Assembly: GCA_005791255.1 (NCBI GenBank)
Contig: SXXK01000350.1
Coordinates: 1-32,677, forward strand
DNA length: 32,677 bases
Source: Planctomyces sp.
GTDB taxonomy: Bacteria > Planctomycetota > Planctomycetia > Planctomycetales > Planctomycetaceae
Direction of reading: 5' to 3'
Position numbers and translations under genes: made by a program. Shown here piece after piece: positions 8,972 to 17,337 of the stretch. Each line of letters opens with the position of its first letter. The stretch's first letter is position 1. Under the pieces are notes generated by a model, which did not search any database, was not told where the DNA came from, and saw nothing but the letters and a program-made list of their open reading frames with translations.

Positions 8972-9898
8972 CTACTGCAGGTGGTGCTGCCACCCCCCGG
9001 GTGGCAGTTGCACCAATTCGCCGTTCGCCAGTTTCAGACGCACGCCGGTGCCCGCCTGTACGCTGCCAATTGGGTGAAAGTGCAGATGATTTGGAGCAGA
9101 CAGCAGGACTGAAGCGGTCTCTGCCGGGACAGCCAGCAGAAGTTCGAAGTCCTCGCCATCATTCAGTGCCGCCTGCAACCGCTGTTCGTGGGGCAGGCTG
9201 GCCGGGACATCTGTGTGAATCGGAATGCGGGTCATGTCAAGGACCGCGGAGGTCCGGCTGGCCAGCATCATGCGGGGAAGGTCTGTGGCCAGTCCGTCCG
9301 AAATGTCCATAAGGGCGGAAACAGGCACATTGTCTGCCAGCCATTGTGCAGCATCCAGTCTGGGCTGGAATGTGAGGTGTCGCTGATGAAGCAGGCTGCC
9401 TCCCAACGGACCTGTGACGAACAGCAGGTCGCCCGGGAGTGCTCCGGAGCGCAGTGGAATCTGTTTTCCCAGCGGGCTGCCGGTCAGCGTGACGTTGATG
9501 GCGAAGGGGCCTTCCCAGCTGTTGGTGTCGCCTCCGGCAATGACGCAGTCATATTGGTCGGCCAGTTCCTGCAGGCCCTGGTACAGTTGTTCAGCAAGCA
9601 ACTGCAGATTTGTGCTGTTGTCGCGCGGCAGCGCGAGGCTGATGAAAGCGGCCGTGGGTTTTGCCAGCATGGCTGCAAGGTCGCTGAGATTGACGGCGAT
9701 CGCTTTGCGACCAACCAGTACGGGCGAGACTTCGGCCAGTCGGAAGTGAGTTCCGTCCAGGAGCATGTCTGTGACGACGACAATTTTTCGCGAGCTGTCA
9801 GCTTCAAGGACGGCGCCATCGTCGCCGATGCCTGTCAGCACTGGTGGGCGTGGGGTAAATCGTCGCTCAAGCGACTGCAGAAAGTCATTTTCCATCAT
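8972..9898 (-). CDS. thiL: Thiamine-monophosphate kinase
   Basis: Phosphorylates thiamine monophosphate to thiamine diphosphate, the cofactor of the E1 enzyme at the left end of the window. It has 308 residues from the ATG at 9898 (MMENDFLQSLERRF); the frame stays open to 9952, but the extra residues are unlike the family. AIR-synthase-like motifs: GIGDDGAVL, VTDMLLDGTHF, KAIAVNLSDLAAM, VIAGGDTN, GDLLFVTGPLGGS, MDISDGLATDL, LNDGEDFELLLAV. It is convergent with the S46 peptidase and divergent from hpt. I saw no thiamine-pyrophosphate riboswitch in the 190 bp upstream. Confidence 0.95.
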   Translation of the reverse strand: MMENDFLQSLERRFTPRPPVLTGIGDDGAVLEADSSRKIVVVTDMLLDGTHFRLAEVSPVLVGRKAIAVNLSDLAAMLAKPTAAFISLALPRDNSTNLQLLAEQLYQGLQELADQYDCVIAGGDTNSWEGPFAINVTLTGSPLGKQIPLRSGALPGDLLFVTGPLGGSLLHQRHLTFQPRLDAAQWLADNVPVSALMDISDGLATDLPRMMLASRTSAVLDMTRIPIHTDVPASLPHEQRLQAALNDGEDFELLLAVPAETASVLLSAPNHLHFHPIGSVQAGTGVRLKLANGELVQLPPGGWQHHLQ

Positions 9899-10035
9899 GG
9901 GGAATACAGAATTCAGTAAATCCAGGGCGGGTGGTGGCTGACTGCGAGGCACGACCGGGAGAAATACGGTATTTTGCCGAATGGCTCGAGAGACGGAAAC
10001 GCTGCCCTGGAGGGAATTCCGGGTGATTTCCGGGA

Positions 10036-10067
10036 TTGTTTGTTGTCTGTTGTTTGTTGTCTGTTGT
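10036..10067. repeat. 14-bp T/G-rich tandem repeat upstream of hpt
   Basis: The unit TTGTTTGTTGTCTG occurs twice exactly (10036-10049, 10050-10063), plus a 4-base start of a third. It lies in the 190-bp divergent region between thiL and hpt, 22 bp before the hpt start. The hpt frame runs open through it, giving a spurious Val/Cys-rich N-terminal extension, so annotation pipelines may place the hpt start too early. Confidence 0.85.
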
Positions 10068-10088
10068 ACTTCACCAGCCGGGTATGTG

Positions 10089-10619
10089 ATGAGAACACTG
10101 ATTTCTGAACAGCGGATTTCTGAGCGAGTGCAGCAGCTGGGCCAGCAATTGTCTGCGGATTACTCAGGGCGTCCGTTGACGATTGTGGCAGTGCTGACCG
10201 GCAGTCTTGTGCTGCTGGCGGATCTGATACGCTGCATTTCGACTCCCCTGAAGGTGACACTGGTTTCTGCGTCCAGCTACGGGGGGACGCGGACAACAGC
10301 CGGGAAGCTGACGATCAATGAATCTTTGCTGTCGGATCTGGCTGGTCGGGATGTGCTGTTGCTGGACGATATCTTTGACACAGGCAGAACCATCGAGGGC
10401 CTGCTGCAGCATTTGCAGGTTCGCAACCCGGCAAGTTTGAAAACCGCAGTGCTGCTGTGGAAGCCCGCGAGGACGGAAGTCAGTTTTCAGCCGGATTACT
10501 GCGGATTTCAGATCCCCGATGAATTTGTGGTGGGGTATGGACTGGACTATAACGATCATTTCCGGCATCTGCCGTATATCGGGGTCCCGGATGCGGAAGA
10601 TCTGCAGGCGGCCGTGTGA
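10089..10619 (+). CDS. hpt: Hypoxanthine (purine) phosphoribosyltransferase
   Basis: Salvages hypoxanthine/guanine to the nucleotide with PRPP. It has 176 residues from the ATG at 10089 (MRTLISEQRISERVQQL), the usual family size and start. The PRPP-binding signature is DVLLLDDIFDTGRT. Other family blocks are VAVLTGSLVLLADLIR, SASSYGGTRTTAG and the C-terminal base-binding stretch DEFVVGYGLDYNDHFRHLPYIG. The frame is open upstream to 9981, but that part is the T/G repeat and is rejected as coding. Convergent with hisF. Confidence 0.93.
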   Translation: MRTLISEQRISERVQQLGQQLSADYSGRPLTIVAVLTGSLVLLADLIRCISTPLKVTLVSASSYGGTRTTAGKLTINESLLSDLAGRDVLLLDDIFDTGRTIEGLLQHLQVRNPASLKTAVLLWKPARTEVSFQPDYCGFQIPDEFVVGYGLDYNDHFRHLPYIGVPDAEDLQAAV

Positions 10620-10661
10620 GCAGCCGACCTGCCGGTGTGTGTTTGCCGCCGCAGCATGCGG

Positions 10662-11429
10662 TCACAGGCGGACGGGAACTCCGCGGTCGGCGAGGTAGCG
10701 TTTGGTTTCGGGGATGGTGTGTGTCCCGTAGTGAAAGATGCTGGCAGCAAGTGCCGCACTGGCACCTCCGGCGGTGACGGCCTGATACAGGTGTTCGGGG
10801 CACCCTGCTCCGCCACTGGCCACGACGGGAATGGAGACTGCGTCAGCGACAGCCCGAGTGATTTCAAGGTCGTAACCATCTTTTGTGCCATCGGCGTCCA
10901 TACAGGTCAGCACGATTTCGCCAGCTCCCAGGCGTTCAACTTCGCGGGCCCATTCAACGGCCTGCAGGCCTGTTGGCAGCCTGCCGCCGTTGATATGCAC
11001 GTCCCATAGTTCCTGGCCGTTGACTTGAATGCGTTTCGGGTCGATGTTGACGACAATGCACTGGCTGCCGAATCGCAGTGCTGCTTCGCGGACAAATTCC
11101 GGCTGACGGACGGCCATGGAATTGATGGAGACCTTATCGCAGCCCGCGTTCAACAGGCGACGAATATCATCCAGCGTGCGGATTCCGCCGCCGACCGTCA
11201 GGGGCATAAAGACCACTTCGGAAGTGCGTGCGACAACATCAAGGATGATGTCGCGCTGTTCGTGACTGGCGGTGATATCCAGAAATACCAGTTCATCTGC
11301 GCCCTGCTCTTCGTAGCGACGGGCGATTTGAACGGGGTCACCAGCATCCTGCAGGTTGAGAAAATTCACGCCCTTGACCACGCGTCCGGCGTGAACATCA
11401 AGGCAGGGGATGATACGCTTTGCCAGCAT
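10662..11429 (-). CDS. hisF: Imidazole glycerol phosphate synthase cyclase subunit
   Basis: TIM-barrel cyclase that, with the HisH glutaminase, makes imidazole-glycerol phosphate and AICAR in histidine biosynthesis. Its product is the substrate of HisB at 6121-6714. It has 255 residues, standard length. Start [20 protein letters not shown] carries catalytic D11; the second catalytic Asp is in VVNIDPKR. Phosphate-binding motifs: [16 protein letters not shown] and [13 protein letters not shown]. The family motif usually read as [14 protein letters not shown] has Cys in place of Ser here. hisH is not adjacent. Divergent from aroB across 155 bp. Confidence 0.96.
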   Translation of the reverse strand: MLAKRIIPCLDVHAGRVVKGVNFLNLQDAGDPVQIARRYEEQGADELVFLDITASHEQRDIILDVVARTSEVVFMPLTVGGGIRTLDDIRRLLNAGCDKVSINSMAVRQPEFVREAALRFGSQCIVVNIDPKRIQVNGQELWDVHINGGRLPTGLQAVEWAREVERLGAGEIVLTCMDADGTKDGYDLEITRAVADAVSIPVVASGGAGCPEHLYQAVTAGGASAALAASIFHYGTHTIPETKRYLADRGVPVRL

Positions 11430-11584
11430 CTTGGATGCGACCTGTGTCGTGCAGTGAAAGTCGGGGGATTGGGAGGCACCAGTCTTCGTATCTCACAGCC
11501 TGCCGTCGGGGGTTTCAATGCAGCCGGCAGTGTGTTTGGCTGGTTTCGCCGAATCGGTGCTGTTTCTTTTGACTGATTATTGAA

Positions 11585-12703
11585 ATGTCCAGCCAGACGA
11601 CCTGTTTCCGTACTGTTTCCGTGGATCTGGGTGCTCGCAGCTATCGCATAGAGATTGGCAGCGGGCTGCTGCAGCAGGCATTTCAGTACGTTACTGCGTG
11701 GTCAGCGCCTGGTGGTGACAGTCGTCTGCGAATCCTCGTCGTGGCTGATGCTGCTGTTCTTGAAACGCATGCCGCTGTACTGACACAGTCACTGCAGGCT
11801 GGCGGGATCGAGGTGCATCAGATGCAGGTGCCTTCCGGCGAATCCTCAAAGTCCTGGATGCAGCTCCAGCGCATCCATGATGCGCTGGTGGAATGTGCGG
11901 CGGACCGGCGAACTGTGGTGGCTGCTGTGGGAGGGGGTGTCACGGGGGATCTTGCCGGGTTCGCCGCCGCCACCTATGCTCGCGGGCTCAGATTTCTGCA
12001 GGTTCCGACAACTCTGCTGTCGATGGTGGACAGTTCGGTTGGTGGCAAGACGGGAATCAATCACCCGCGTGGCAAGAATCTGATTGGCGCGTTTCATCAG
12101 CCGGTGGGAGTACTGATTGATCAGTCTGTTCTGCAAACGCTGCCGGACCGTGAATATCGGGCGGGGCTGGCTGAGGTGGTGAAGTACGGAGTAATTCTGG
12201 ATGTCGGGTTCTTTGAGTATCTGGAGTCCAGCGTTCCCGGATTGAACAGCCGTGACCCGCAGGTGCTCAGTACTGTGATCTCGCGCAGCTGTGAACTGAA
12301 GGCCGATGTGGTTCGACAGGATGAGTACGAAACGACGGGTCTGCGAGCCGTACTGAACTACGGGCACACGTTCGGGCATGCGTTCGAAGCTTTGGCCGGG
12401 TATGGTCAGCTGCTGCACGGCGAAGCTGTCTCGATCGGCATGATCTGTGCCAGTCGCCTGGCGGAGAAGCTGGGGCGAGTTTCCGCTGAGGTCACTGATC
12501 GTCAGTTGCGGCTGCTGGAAGCCCTGAAACTCCCGACAGCTGTTCCGTCAGAACTGCGGGCACGGCCCGATGAGATCGTGCAGTGCATGCTGCTGGACAA
12601 GAAGACCGAAGGCCGTGAACTGCGGTTTGTACTGCCTTCGCGGCTGGGCCACGTGGAAACGGTGCGCGGCGTTTCTGCTGACTTGGCTTTGAGTGTGCTG
12701 TAA
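11585..12703 (+). CDS. aroB: 3-dehydroquinate synthase
   Basis: Second step of the shikimate pathway: converts DAHP to 3-dehydroquinate using NAD and a divalent metal. It has 372 residues. NAD-binding and catalytic blocks are evident: VVAAVGGGVTGDLAGFAAATY, FLQVPTTLLSMVDSSVGGKTG, NHPRGKNLIGAFHQP, EYRAGLAEVVKYGVI, and the metal-ligand motif LNYGHTFGHAFEAL followed by LLHGEAVSIGM. The start at MSSQTTCFRTVSVDLG is the only ATG near the family N-terminus. It is convergent with the ABC permease, 24 bp away. Confidence 0.96.
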   Translation: MSSQTTCFRTVSVDLGARSYRIEIGSGLLQQAFQYVTAWSAPGGDSRLRILVVADAAVLETHAAVLTQSLQAGGIEVHQMQVPSGESSKSWMQLQRIHDALVECAADRRTVVAAVGGGVTGDLAGFAAATYARGLRFLQVPTTLLSMVDSSVGGKTGINHPRGKNLIGAFHQPVGVLIDQSVLQTLPDREYRAGLAEVVKYGVILDVGFFEYLESSVPGLNSRDPQVLSTVISRSCELKADVVRQDEYETTGLRAVLNYGHTFGHAFEALAGYGQLLHGEAVSIGMICASRLAEKLGRVSAEVTDRQLRLLEALKLPTAVPSELRARPDEIVQCMLLDKKTEGRELRFVLPSRLGHVETVRGVSADLALSVL

Positions 12704-12727
12704 TTGTGTGCCAGGTGAGTGTGCGCA

Positions 12728-13681
12728 TCAGACGTGGTCGGCAGTTCGAGTACGCAGCGAATCCACGGCGACGGAGGCCACGGTGATCGTACCGGTGATC
12801 AGGTACCTCAGCCCCTCGCCGGCGCCGGCATGAGCCAGCCCGGTCTGCAGGACTGAAATAATCAGAACTCCCAGAAAGGTACTGAGCACAGAACCGCGTC
12901 CGCCGGAAAGACTGGTTCCTCCGATGACTGCCGCAGCAATTGCCAGCAGTTCAAAACCACGCGCTCCGCCCGGGTCACCGGTGCTCAGCCTGGATGTTTC
13001 AATGACTCCGGCGGCCGATGCACACAGGCCGCTGAGCACGAAAACCATGAGCCGCAGGGGGCGGCAGTCAACTCCGCTGAGCCGGAGTGCGGACTCATTG
13101 TCACCCAGAGCTCGGCACCAGCGGCCAAATACGGTCCGAGTCAGAGTCAGGTGAGCCAGCAGTACCAGCAGGGCTGCGGCCAGAAACGCCGGAGACACAC
13201 CGGCGCCGGGAATCGGACTGCTGAGCCACTCGACACGGGCACCTATGAATTGTGGCCTTGACCCCGTTGCCAGCAACGCGAGTCCTCGGGCTGCCTGCAG
13301 CACGCCAAGTGTGACGATGAATGAGGGCAGGCGAGCAAAGGTGCAGATGCTGCCGCTGAGCAGGCCGCACAGCAGTCCTGCTGTCAGGCAGGCGGTGCCG
13401 GCAGCCGGCAGTCCCCACTGATGCTTTGTCATCAGCAGGCCGAGGCAGGCTGATGTCAGGGCCAGCACTGAGCCGGCAGACAGATCAATGGCACCGGTCA
13501 TCAGGACGAATGTCATACCGGTGCTGACCACGGTGATGGCTGGAATCTGATTCAGCACGGCACGCAGCGTGGCGAATGTGAAAAATCGATCGAGGCTGAC
13601 TGAGAACAGTGCGGTCAGCAGCAGCAGCACAAGCAGCAGTGCGGCCTGTCCGGCAAGGAGTGAGCGAAGACGTTCCAGCAT
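12728..13681 (-). CDS. Sugar ABC transporter permease (RbsC-like), orphan
   Basis: Membrane subunit of a ribose/monosaccharide-type ABC importer, 317 residues. It is strongly hydrophobic with about 9-10 segments. Signature loops are MTGAIDLSAGSVLALT near residue 60 and the C-terminal coupling region AAAVIGGTSLSGGRGSVLSTFLGV. RLSGVDCRPLRLMVFVLSGLCASAAGVI is also typical. No ATPase or binding-protein gene lies next to it in this window, so the partners must be encoded elsewhere. It follows the phosphohexomutase by 52 bp on the same strand and could be cotranscribed with it. The substrate is unknown. GGAGG lies about 10 bp before the ATG, and the 11-bp repeat array sits in the gap upstream. Confidence 0.88.
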   Translation of the reverse strand: MLERLRSLLAGQAALLLVLLLLTALFSVSLDRFFTFATLRAVLNQIPAITVVSTGMTFVLMTGAIDLSAGSVLALTSACLGLLMTKHQWGLPAAGTACLTAGLLCGLLSGSICTFARLPSFIVTLGVLQAARGLALLATGSRPQFIGARVEWLSSPIPGAGVSPAFLAAALLVLLAHLTLTRTVFGRWCRALGDNESALRLSGVDCRPLRLMVFVLSGLCASAAGVIETSRLSTGDPGGARGFELLAIAAAVIGGTSLSGGRGSVLSTFLGVLIISVLQTGLAHAGAGEGLRYLITGTITVASVAVDSLRTRTADHV

Positions 13682-13711
13682 GAACCGCAGTCCTCCGCAG
13701 TATTCCCGTTG

Positions 13712-13753
13712 TCAGCCCGGCATCAGCCCGGCATCAGCCCGGCATCAGCCCGG
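13712..13753. repeat. 11-bp tandem repeat spanning the phosphohexomutase stop codon
   Basis: The unit CATCAGCCCGG occurs three times exactly at 13721-13731, 13732-13742 and 13743-13753, preceded by a 9-base partial copy at 13712-13720. The phosphohexomutase stop (13734-13736) is inside the array, so the last residues are repeat-encoded. Since 11 is not a multiple of 3, a change in copy number would alter the C-terminus and the spacing to the permease gene. Confidence 0.9.
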
Positions 13754-15578
13754 CTGAAAGCTGGCCGTCGGCCCAGGTTTTCAGTGCCTGCTGAGCTTCC
13801 TTCAGGGCAGCGTTCCCGGCGTTTCGAGCAGACTGCAGGTCAGACACGAGGTCGGACTGGCAGAAGAAGTAGAATTTGATTTTCGGTTCCGTACCCGAGG
13901 GGCGTCCGGCAATCTGGATACGGACCGGGGCTGTCGGGTCGGAGTGGTAGATCAGCAGGTCACCTCGAGGGCTGGTGATTGCGGAAAGCGGTTGACCAGC
14001 GGGAACTTCCGAGCGGGTGCCGGTGAGGTAATCGTCGGCCTGTACGATGCGAATGGGGCCGAAGGCCGCCGGAGGCTGCTGTCGCAGAGTCTGCATCAGG
14101 CCATCAATCTTCGCCTTGCCTGTGGGGCCTTCGCAATAGATGGAAGTCTGGCCTTCGCAGAAATAGCCGCATTGCGTGTGCAGGGTATCCAGCTGATCCA
14201 GCAGTGTCCGGCCTTCGGAGTGCAGTTCTCCGGCAAGTTCCAGGATGTAAAGAGCGCAAACAGCGGCATCCTTGTCGCGGCAGTAATCGCCAGCGAGGAA
14301 ACCAATGGATTCTTCCGTGCCGAAGACGAAGTGACTGGTCCCCTGTTCTTCCATCGTTTGCGCGATGTATTTGAAGCCCACCAGCAGCTCATGAAAACAG
14401 CGGGCTCCATGGTACTCTGCGACGGCGCGGGTCAGCGGTGTGGTGACCAGCGTTTCAACCACATAGTCCTGCGGAGAAAAGCGACCGGACGCCTTGCGAC
14501 GGCGAAACAGATAATCTGTGATCAGGGCGCCCACCTGATTGCCGCTGAGTGAGACGAACTGGCCATCTTTTCCGCGGACCATCACTCCCAACCGGTCAGC
14601 GTCCGGGTCGGAAGCGAGGATCAATTGTGCCGGATGACCGTGCTGGCTGACCCAGGCGATCACCGGGTCAAACACCTCGAGATTCTCTGGGTTGGGCAGG
14701 TGGCGAGGCACATTGGGGAAGCTGCCGTCAGCTGCACGGTGGGGTTCAAAGATGTCCACAGCCGTGAAGCCGGCGGCGCGAATGACTGCGTAAACCGAGG
14801 TTTCGCCGACACCATGCAGCGGGGTGAAGATGGCCGGCAGCGAGCGATTGGCGGATTCCGACAGGCGAACCACTTCGGCTGTGTAGGCCTGATCCAGCTC
14901 TGCACCGACCAGTTTTATGGAACCATTCTGCAGGCACTGCTGATAATCGGCGGTGGGAATCTCATCGGCGCGTTCGACTTCACGGATGATGCCTTTGTCA
15001 TGCGGGGGTATGACCTGCCCGCCGTTGGTCCAGTAAGCCTTGAAGCCGTTGTCTGCCGGAGGATTGTGTGATGCGGAAATCATGACGCCGATGCTGCAGC
15101 TGAGTCTGCGAACGGCGAAGGACAGAGCCGGTGTGGCCCGGTGCCCGTCGAACAGCCAGACCTGCAGACCGTGAGCAGCAAAGGTGCAGGCGGCGATGCG
15201 GGCGAAGCGGGCGGAATTGTGTCTGGTGTCGTGAGCAATGACCACGGAACTGCCTGTTGCGACACCTGTGGATCGCAGGTAGACCGCCATGCCATGTGCT
15301 GATTCGGCAATGGTCCGATCATTGATCGTGGCTGGTCCCATTTCACCCATTGGACCGCGCCGTCCGCCGGTACCGAAGGGTATGGAGGTCCAGAACATGG
15401 CATCCAGTTCGGCCCACTGACCTGCGGCGATCAGCTGCAGAATGCGAGGACGCCAGGCGGCCAGCGATTCCCGTGACAGCCACGTTTTAAGATTGGCGGG
15501 GGAATCGGCGGTCAGCAGACCGGCGGCTGCGGCCTGTTCGATGGAATTCAAAACATCCTGAGCTGGCTGACTGGTCAT
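13734..15578 (-). CDS. Alpha-D-phosphohexomutase (phosphoglucomutase/phosphomannomutase)
   Basis: Moves phosphate between C1 and C6 (or C5) of a phospho-sugar in the cytoplasm. It has 614 residues, longer than typical bacterial phosphomannomutases (about 450) and in the size range of PGM2-like enzymes. The four domain signatures are in order: active-site phosphoserine loop MISASHNPPADNGFK, metal loop DPDADRLG, sugar-binding loop FGTEESIGF, and phosphate-binding RPSGTEPKIKFYFF. The segment TSIPFGTGGRRGPMG fits the N-terminal substrate loop. Glucose over mannose is favoured by GTEES, but this is inference. The start is the ATG at 15578, with no strong ribosome site. The last few residues come from an 11-bp tandem repeat. 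It lies upstream of a sugar permease gene. Confidence 0.92.
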   Translation of the reverse strand: MTSQPAQDVLNSIEQAAAAGLLTADSPANLKTWLSRESLAAWRPRILQLIAAGQWAELDAMFWTSIPFGTGGRRGPMGEMGPATINDRTIAESAHGMAVYLRSTGVATGSSVVIAHDTRHNSARFARIAACTFAAHGLQVWLFDGHRATPALSFAVRRLSCSIGVMISASHNPPADNGFKAYWTNGGQVIPPHDKGIIREVERADEIPTADYQQCLQNGSIKLVGAELDQAYTAEVVRLSESANRSLPAIFTPLHGVGETSVYAVIRAAGFTAVDIFEPHRAADGSFPNVPRHLPNPENLEVFDPVIAWVSQHGHPAQLILASDPDADRLGVMVRGKDGQFVSLSGNQVGALITDYLFRRRKASGRFSPQDYVVETLVTTPLTRAVAEYHGARCFHELLVGFKYIAQTMEEQGTSHFVFGTEESIGFLAGDYCRDKDAAVCALYILELAGELHSEGRTLLDQLDTLHTQCGYFCEGQTSIYCEGPTGKAKIDGLMQTLRQQPPAAFGPIRIVQADDYLTGTRSEVPAGQPLSAITSPRGDLLIYHSDPTAPVRIQIAGRPSGTEPKIKFYFFCQSDLVSDLQSARNAGNAALKEAQQALKTWADGQLSAGLMPG

Positions 15579-15720
15579 AGGGGTGGCCGTGGATTGCGGG
15601 CAAAATTAGCCGACGATTGAGACTGTTCGACACCACTTCTGGAATTCTCGAGACACAGGCTCGGTTTTTGACCGAAGATCGCGAAGATTTCCCAACGGGT
15701 ACAGCAATTTCCGGTCACCA

Positions 15721-15739
15721 AACCGGAATAAACCGGAAT
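15721..15739. repeat. Short 10-bp direct repeat upstream of recQ
   Basis: AACCGGAAT occurs at 15721-15729 and 15731-15739, with a third related CCGGT just before. It lies in the 223-bp divergent region between the phosphohexomutase and recQ. It might be a regulator site or chance; nothing else in that gap is recognisable. Confidence 0.35.
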
Positions 15740-15801
15740 TTGCAGCCGGCTGTACCCTGGGAGCGGAGTCTGTCGAATTGCACTATGCTGGAAAGTTCTG
15801 T

Positions 15802-17262
15802 ATGGCTCAGCAATCGTCTTTGTCTGAAGCCCGACTGGTTCTTGAACGCTGGTTTGGTTTTTCCGATTTTCGGGGTTGTCAGGGCGCTGTGATTGAGCAG
15901 GTGCTGGCAGGCCGGCACGCACTGGTGATCATGCCGACGGGCGGCGGCAAGTCTTTATGCTTTCAGGGTCCCGCACTGGTTCTGGCACAGGATCCCCGCT
16001 GGCGGGCAGAGCGTGCACTGACGATTGTGATTTCACCGTTGATTGCCCTGATGAAAGATCAGGTGGATTCGCTTGTGAGACGCGGCATCTCCGCCACATT
16101 TATCAATTCTTCACTCAGTCGGGCTGAGCGTCAGCAGCGGCTGACGGCCTTACAGTCGGGAGACTACAGCCTGCTGTATGTGACTCCTGAAAGATTCCGA
16201 AAAAGCGAATTTCTGCAGACTCTGGAATCGCGCAGAATCGTGCTCCTGGCGGTCGATGAAGCGCACTGCATCAGCGAATGGGGCCATGATTTTCGTCCGG
16301 ATTATTCGCGGCTGGGTGAGATTCGCCGGCTGTTGCGCGACCCGGTCACCATTGCTCTGACTGCCACGGCGACTCCTGAGGTTCAGCGGGATATCGTGCA
16401 TCAGCTGCGGCTGAAGTCTGACTCGGTCAGAACCTGGCACGAGGGCATTGACCGACCCGGTCTGGAGTTGGCGGTTCAGGAGGTCTGGGGAGCGGATGAG
16501 AAGCAGGAGGCCATGCATCTGGTAATCCAGAAGTGGCTGTCGCAGCCGAATGGTTGTGGAATTATCTACTTCACACTGATCAGGACGCTGGAGGAGTTCA
16601 GCGAGCGGCTGCGGTCAGCCGGCCTTGAGCATGTCTGCTATCACGGAGATCTGGATCGTGGTCTGAGACGCAGTATTCAGGACGATTTCATGCGGGGCCG
16701 TTCACGGCTGGCATTGGCAACGAATGCGTTTGGCATGGGTGTGGACCGGGACAACATCCGCTTTGTGGTGCATGCGGACATTCCCGGATCACTGGAGTCG
16801 TACTATCAGGAGATTGGTCGGGCCGGTCGGGATGGTCAGCCGGCTGACTGTGTACTGCTGTATGACCAGCGTGATCTGAATACTCAGATGGAGTTCATTC
16901 GCTGGTCCAACCCGGATGCCGAATTCTGTGAACGTGCCTGGCTGCTGCTGCAGCACAGCACAGAGCAGGTCCGGGCATTTGGAATTGACTGGCTGCGTGA
17001 ACGTCTCTGTGATCGCAATCGGCATGACCGACGGATTGAAACAGTGCTGTCACTGCTGCAGCGATACGGAGTGATTGAGGATGAGCACGATCTGACAGAC
17101 CTGCAGTTGCAGGGAGATCTGCCGGAAGAGTTGCGCGACGCGGAGGCTCGCAACAGCAAGCTGATCAGTGATCAGAAGCGTCTTTACGCTCTGGTGCAGT
17201 ACATTCGCAGTGAAGATCGGCGTCAGTTTTTGCGGGAATACTTTGGTGTGGAAGAGCGGTGA
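15802..17262 (+). CDS. recQ: Short RecQ-family DNA helicase lacking the zinc cysteines and HRDC domain
   Basis: ATP-dependent 3'-5' DNA helicase of recombination and repair, 486 residues from the ATG at 15802 (MAQQSSLSEAR). Helicase motifs in order: FRGCQGAVIEQVLAGRHALVIMPTGGGKS (0, I), VISPLIALMKDQV (Ia), VDEAHCISEWGHDFRPDY (II), ALTATATPEVQRDI (III), IIYFTLIRTLEEF (IV), LALATNAFGMGVDRDNIRFVVHADIPGS (V) and YYQEIGRAGRDG (VI). About 70 extra residues with a winged-helix look (LRERLCDRNRHDRRIETVLSLLQRYGVIE) follow motif VI. The chain stops right after RRQFLREYFG, where standard RecQ continues into a CGNCD zinc motif, winged helix and HRDC. The length is nearer RecS-like short RecQ proteins. 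A hairpin overlaps its stop codon. Confidence 0.9.
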   Translation: MAQQSSLSEARLVLERWFGFSDFRGCQGAVIEQVLAGRHALVIMPTGGGKSLCFQGPALVLAQDPRWRAERALTIVISPLIALMKDQVDSLVRRGISATFINSSLSRAERQQRLTALQSGDYSLLYVTPERFRKSEFLQTLESRRIVLLAVDEAHCISEWGHDFRPDYSRLGEIRRLLRDPVTIALTATATPEVQRDIVHQLRLKSDSVRTWHEGIDRPGLELAVQEVWGADEKQEAMHLVIQKWLSQPNGCGIIYFTLIRTLEEFSERLRSAGLEHVCYHGDLDRGLRRSIQDDFMRGRSRLALATNAFGMGVDRDNIRFVVHADIPGSLESYYQEIGRAGRDGQPADCVLLYDQRDLNTQMEFIRWSNPDAEFCERAWLLLQHSTEQVRAFGIDWLRERLCDRNRHDRRIETVLSLLQRYGVIEDEHDLTDLQLQGDLPEELRDAEARNSKLISDQKRLYALVQYIRSEDRRQFLREYFGVEER

Positions 17263-17291
17263 CCGCCGCCCGTCCGGGGCTGCGGTCACCG
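17257..17291 (+). terminator. Terminator hairpin overlapping the recQ stop codon
   Basis: CGGTGACCGC (17257-17266) pairs perfectly with GCGGTCACCG (17282-17291) around a 15-base loop, followed by TTTGTGTT. The TGA of recQ (17260-17262) is inside the 5' arm. It lies between recQ and the convergent aldehyde dehydrogenase and could act on recQ transcripts. Confidence 0.6.
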
Positions 17292-17337
17292 TTTGTGTTC
17301 CGGTACCTGCAGGGTTGATCAGTCGTCCGGGCAGCGC

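Noticed and set aside
9899-10088. A thiamine-pyrophosphate riboswitch before thiL
   Set aside because: I looked for the conserved CTGAGA and ACCTGATC elements on the minus strand upstream of thiL and did not see them.
9981-10088. N-terminal extension of hpt
   Set aside because: Encoded by the T/G tandem repeat; the family N-terminus begins at the ATG at 10089.
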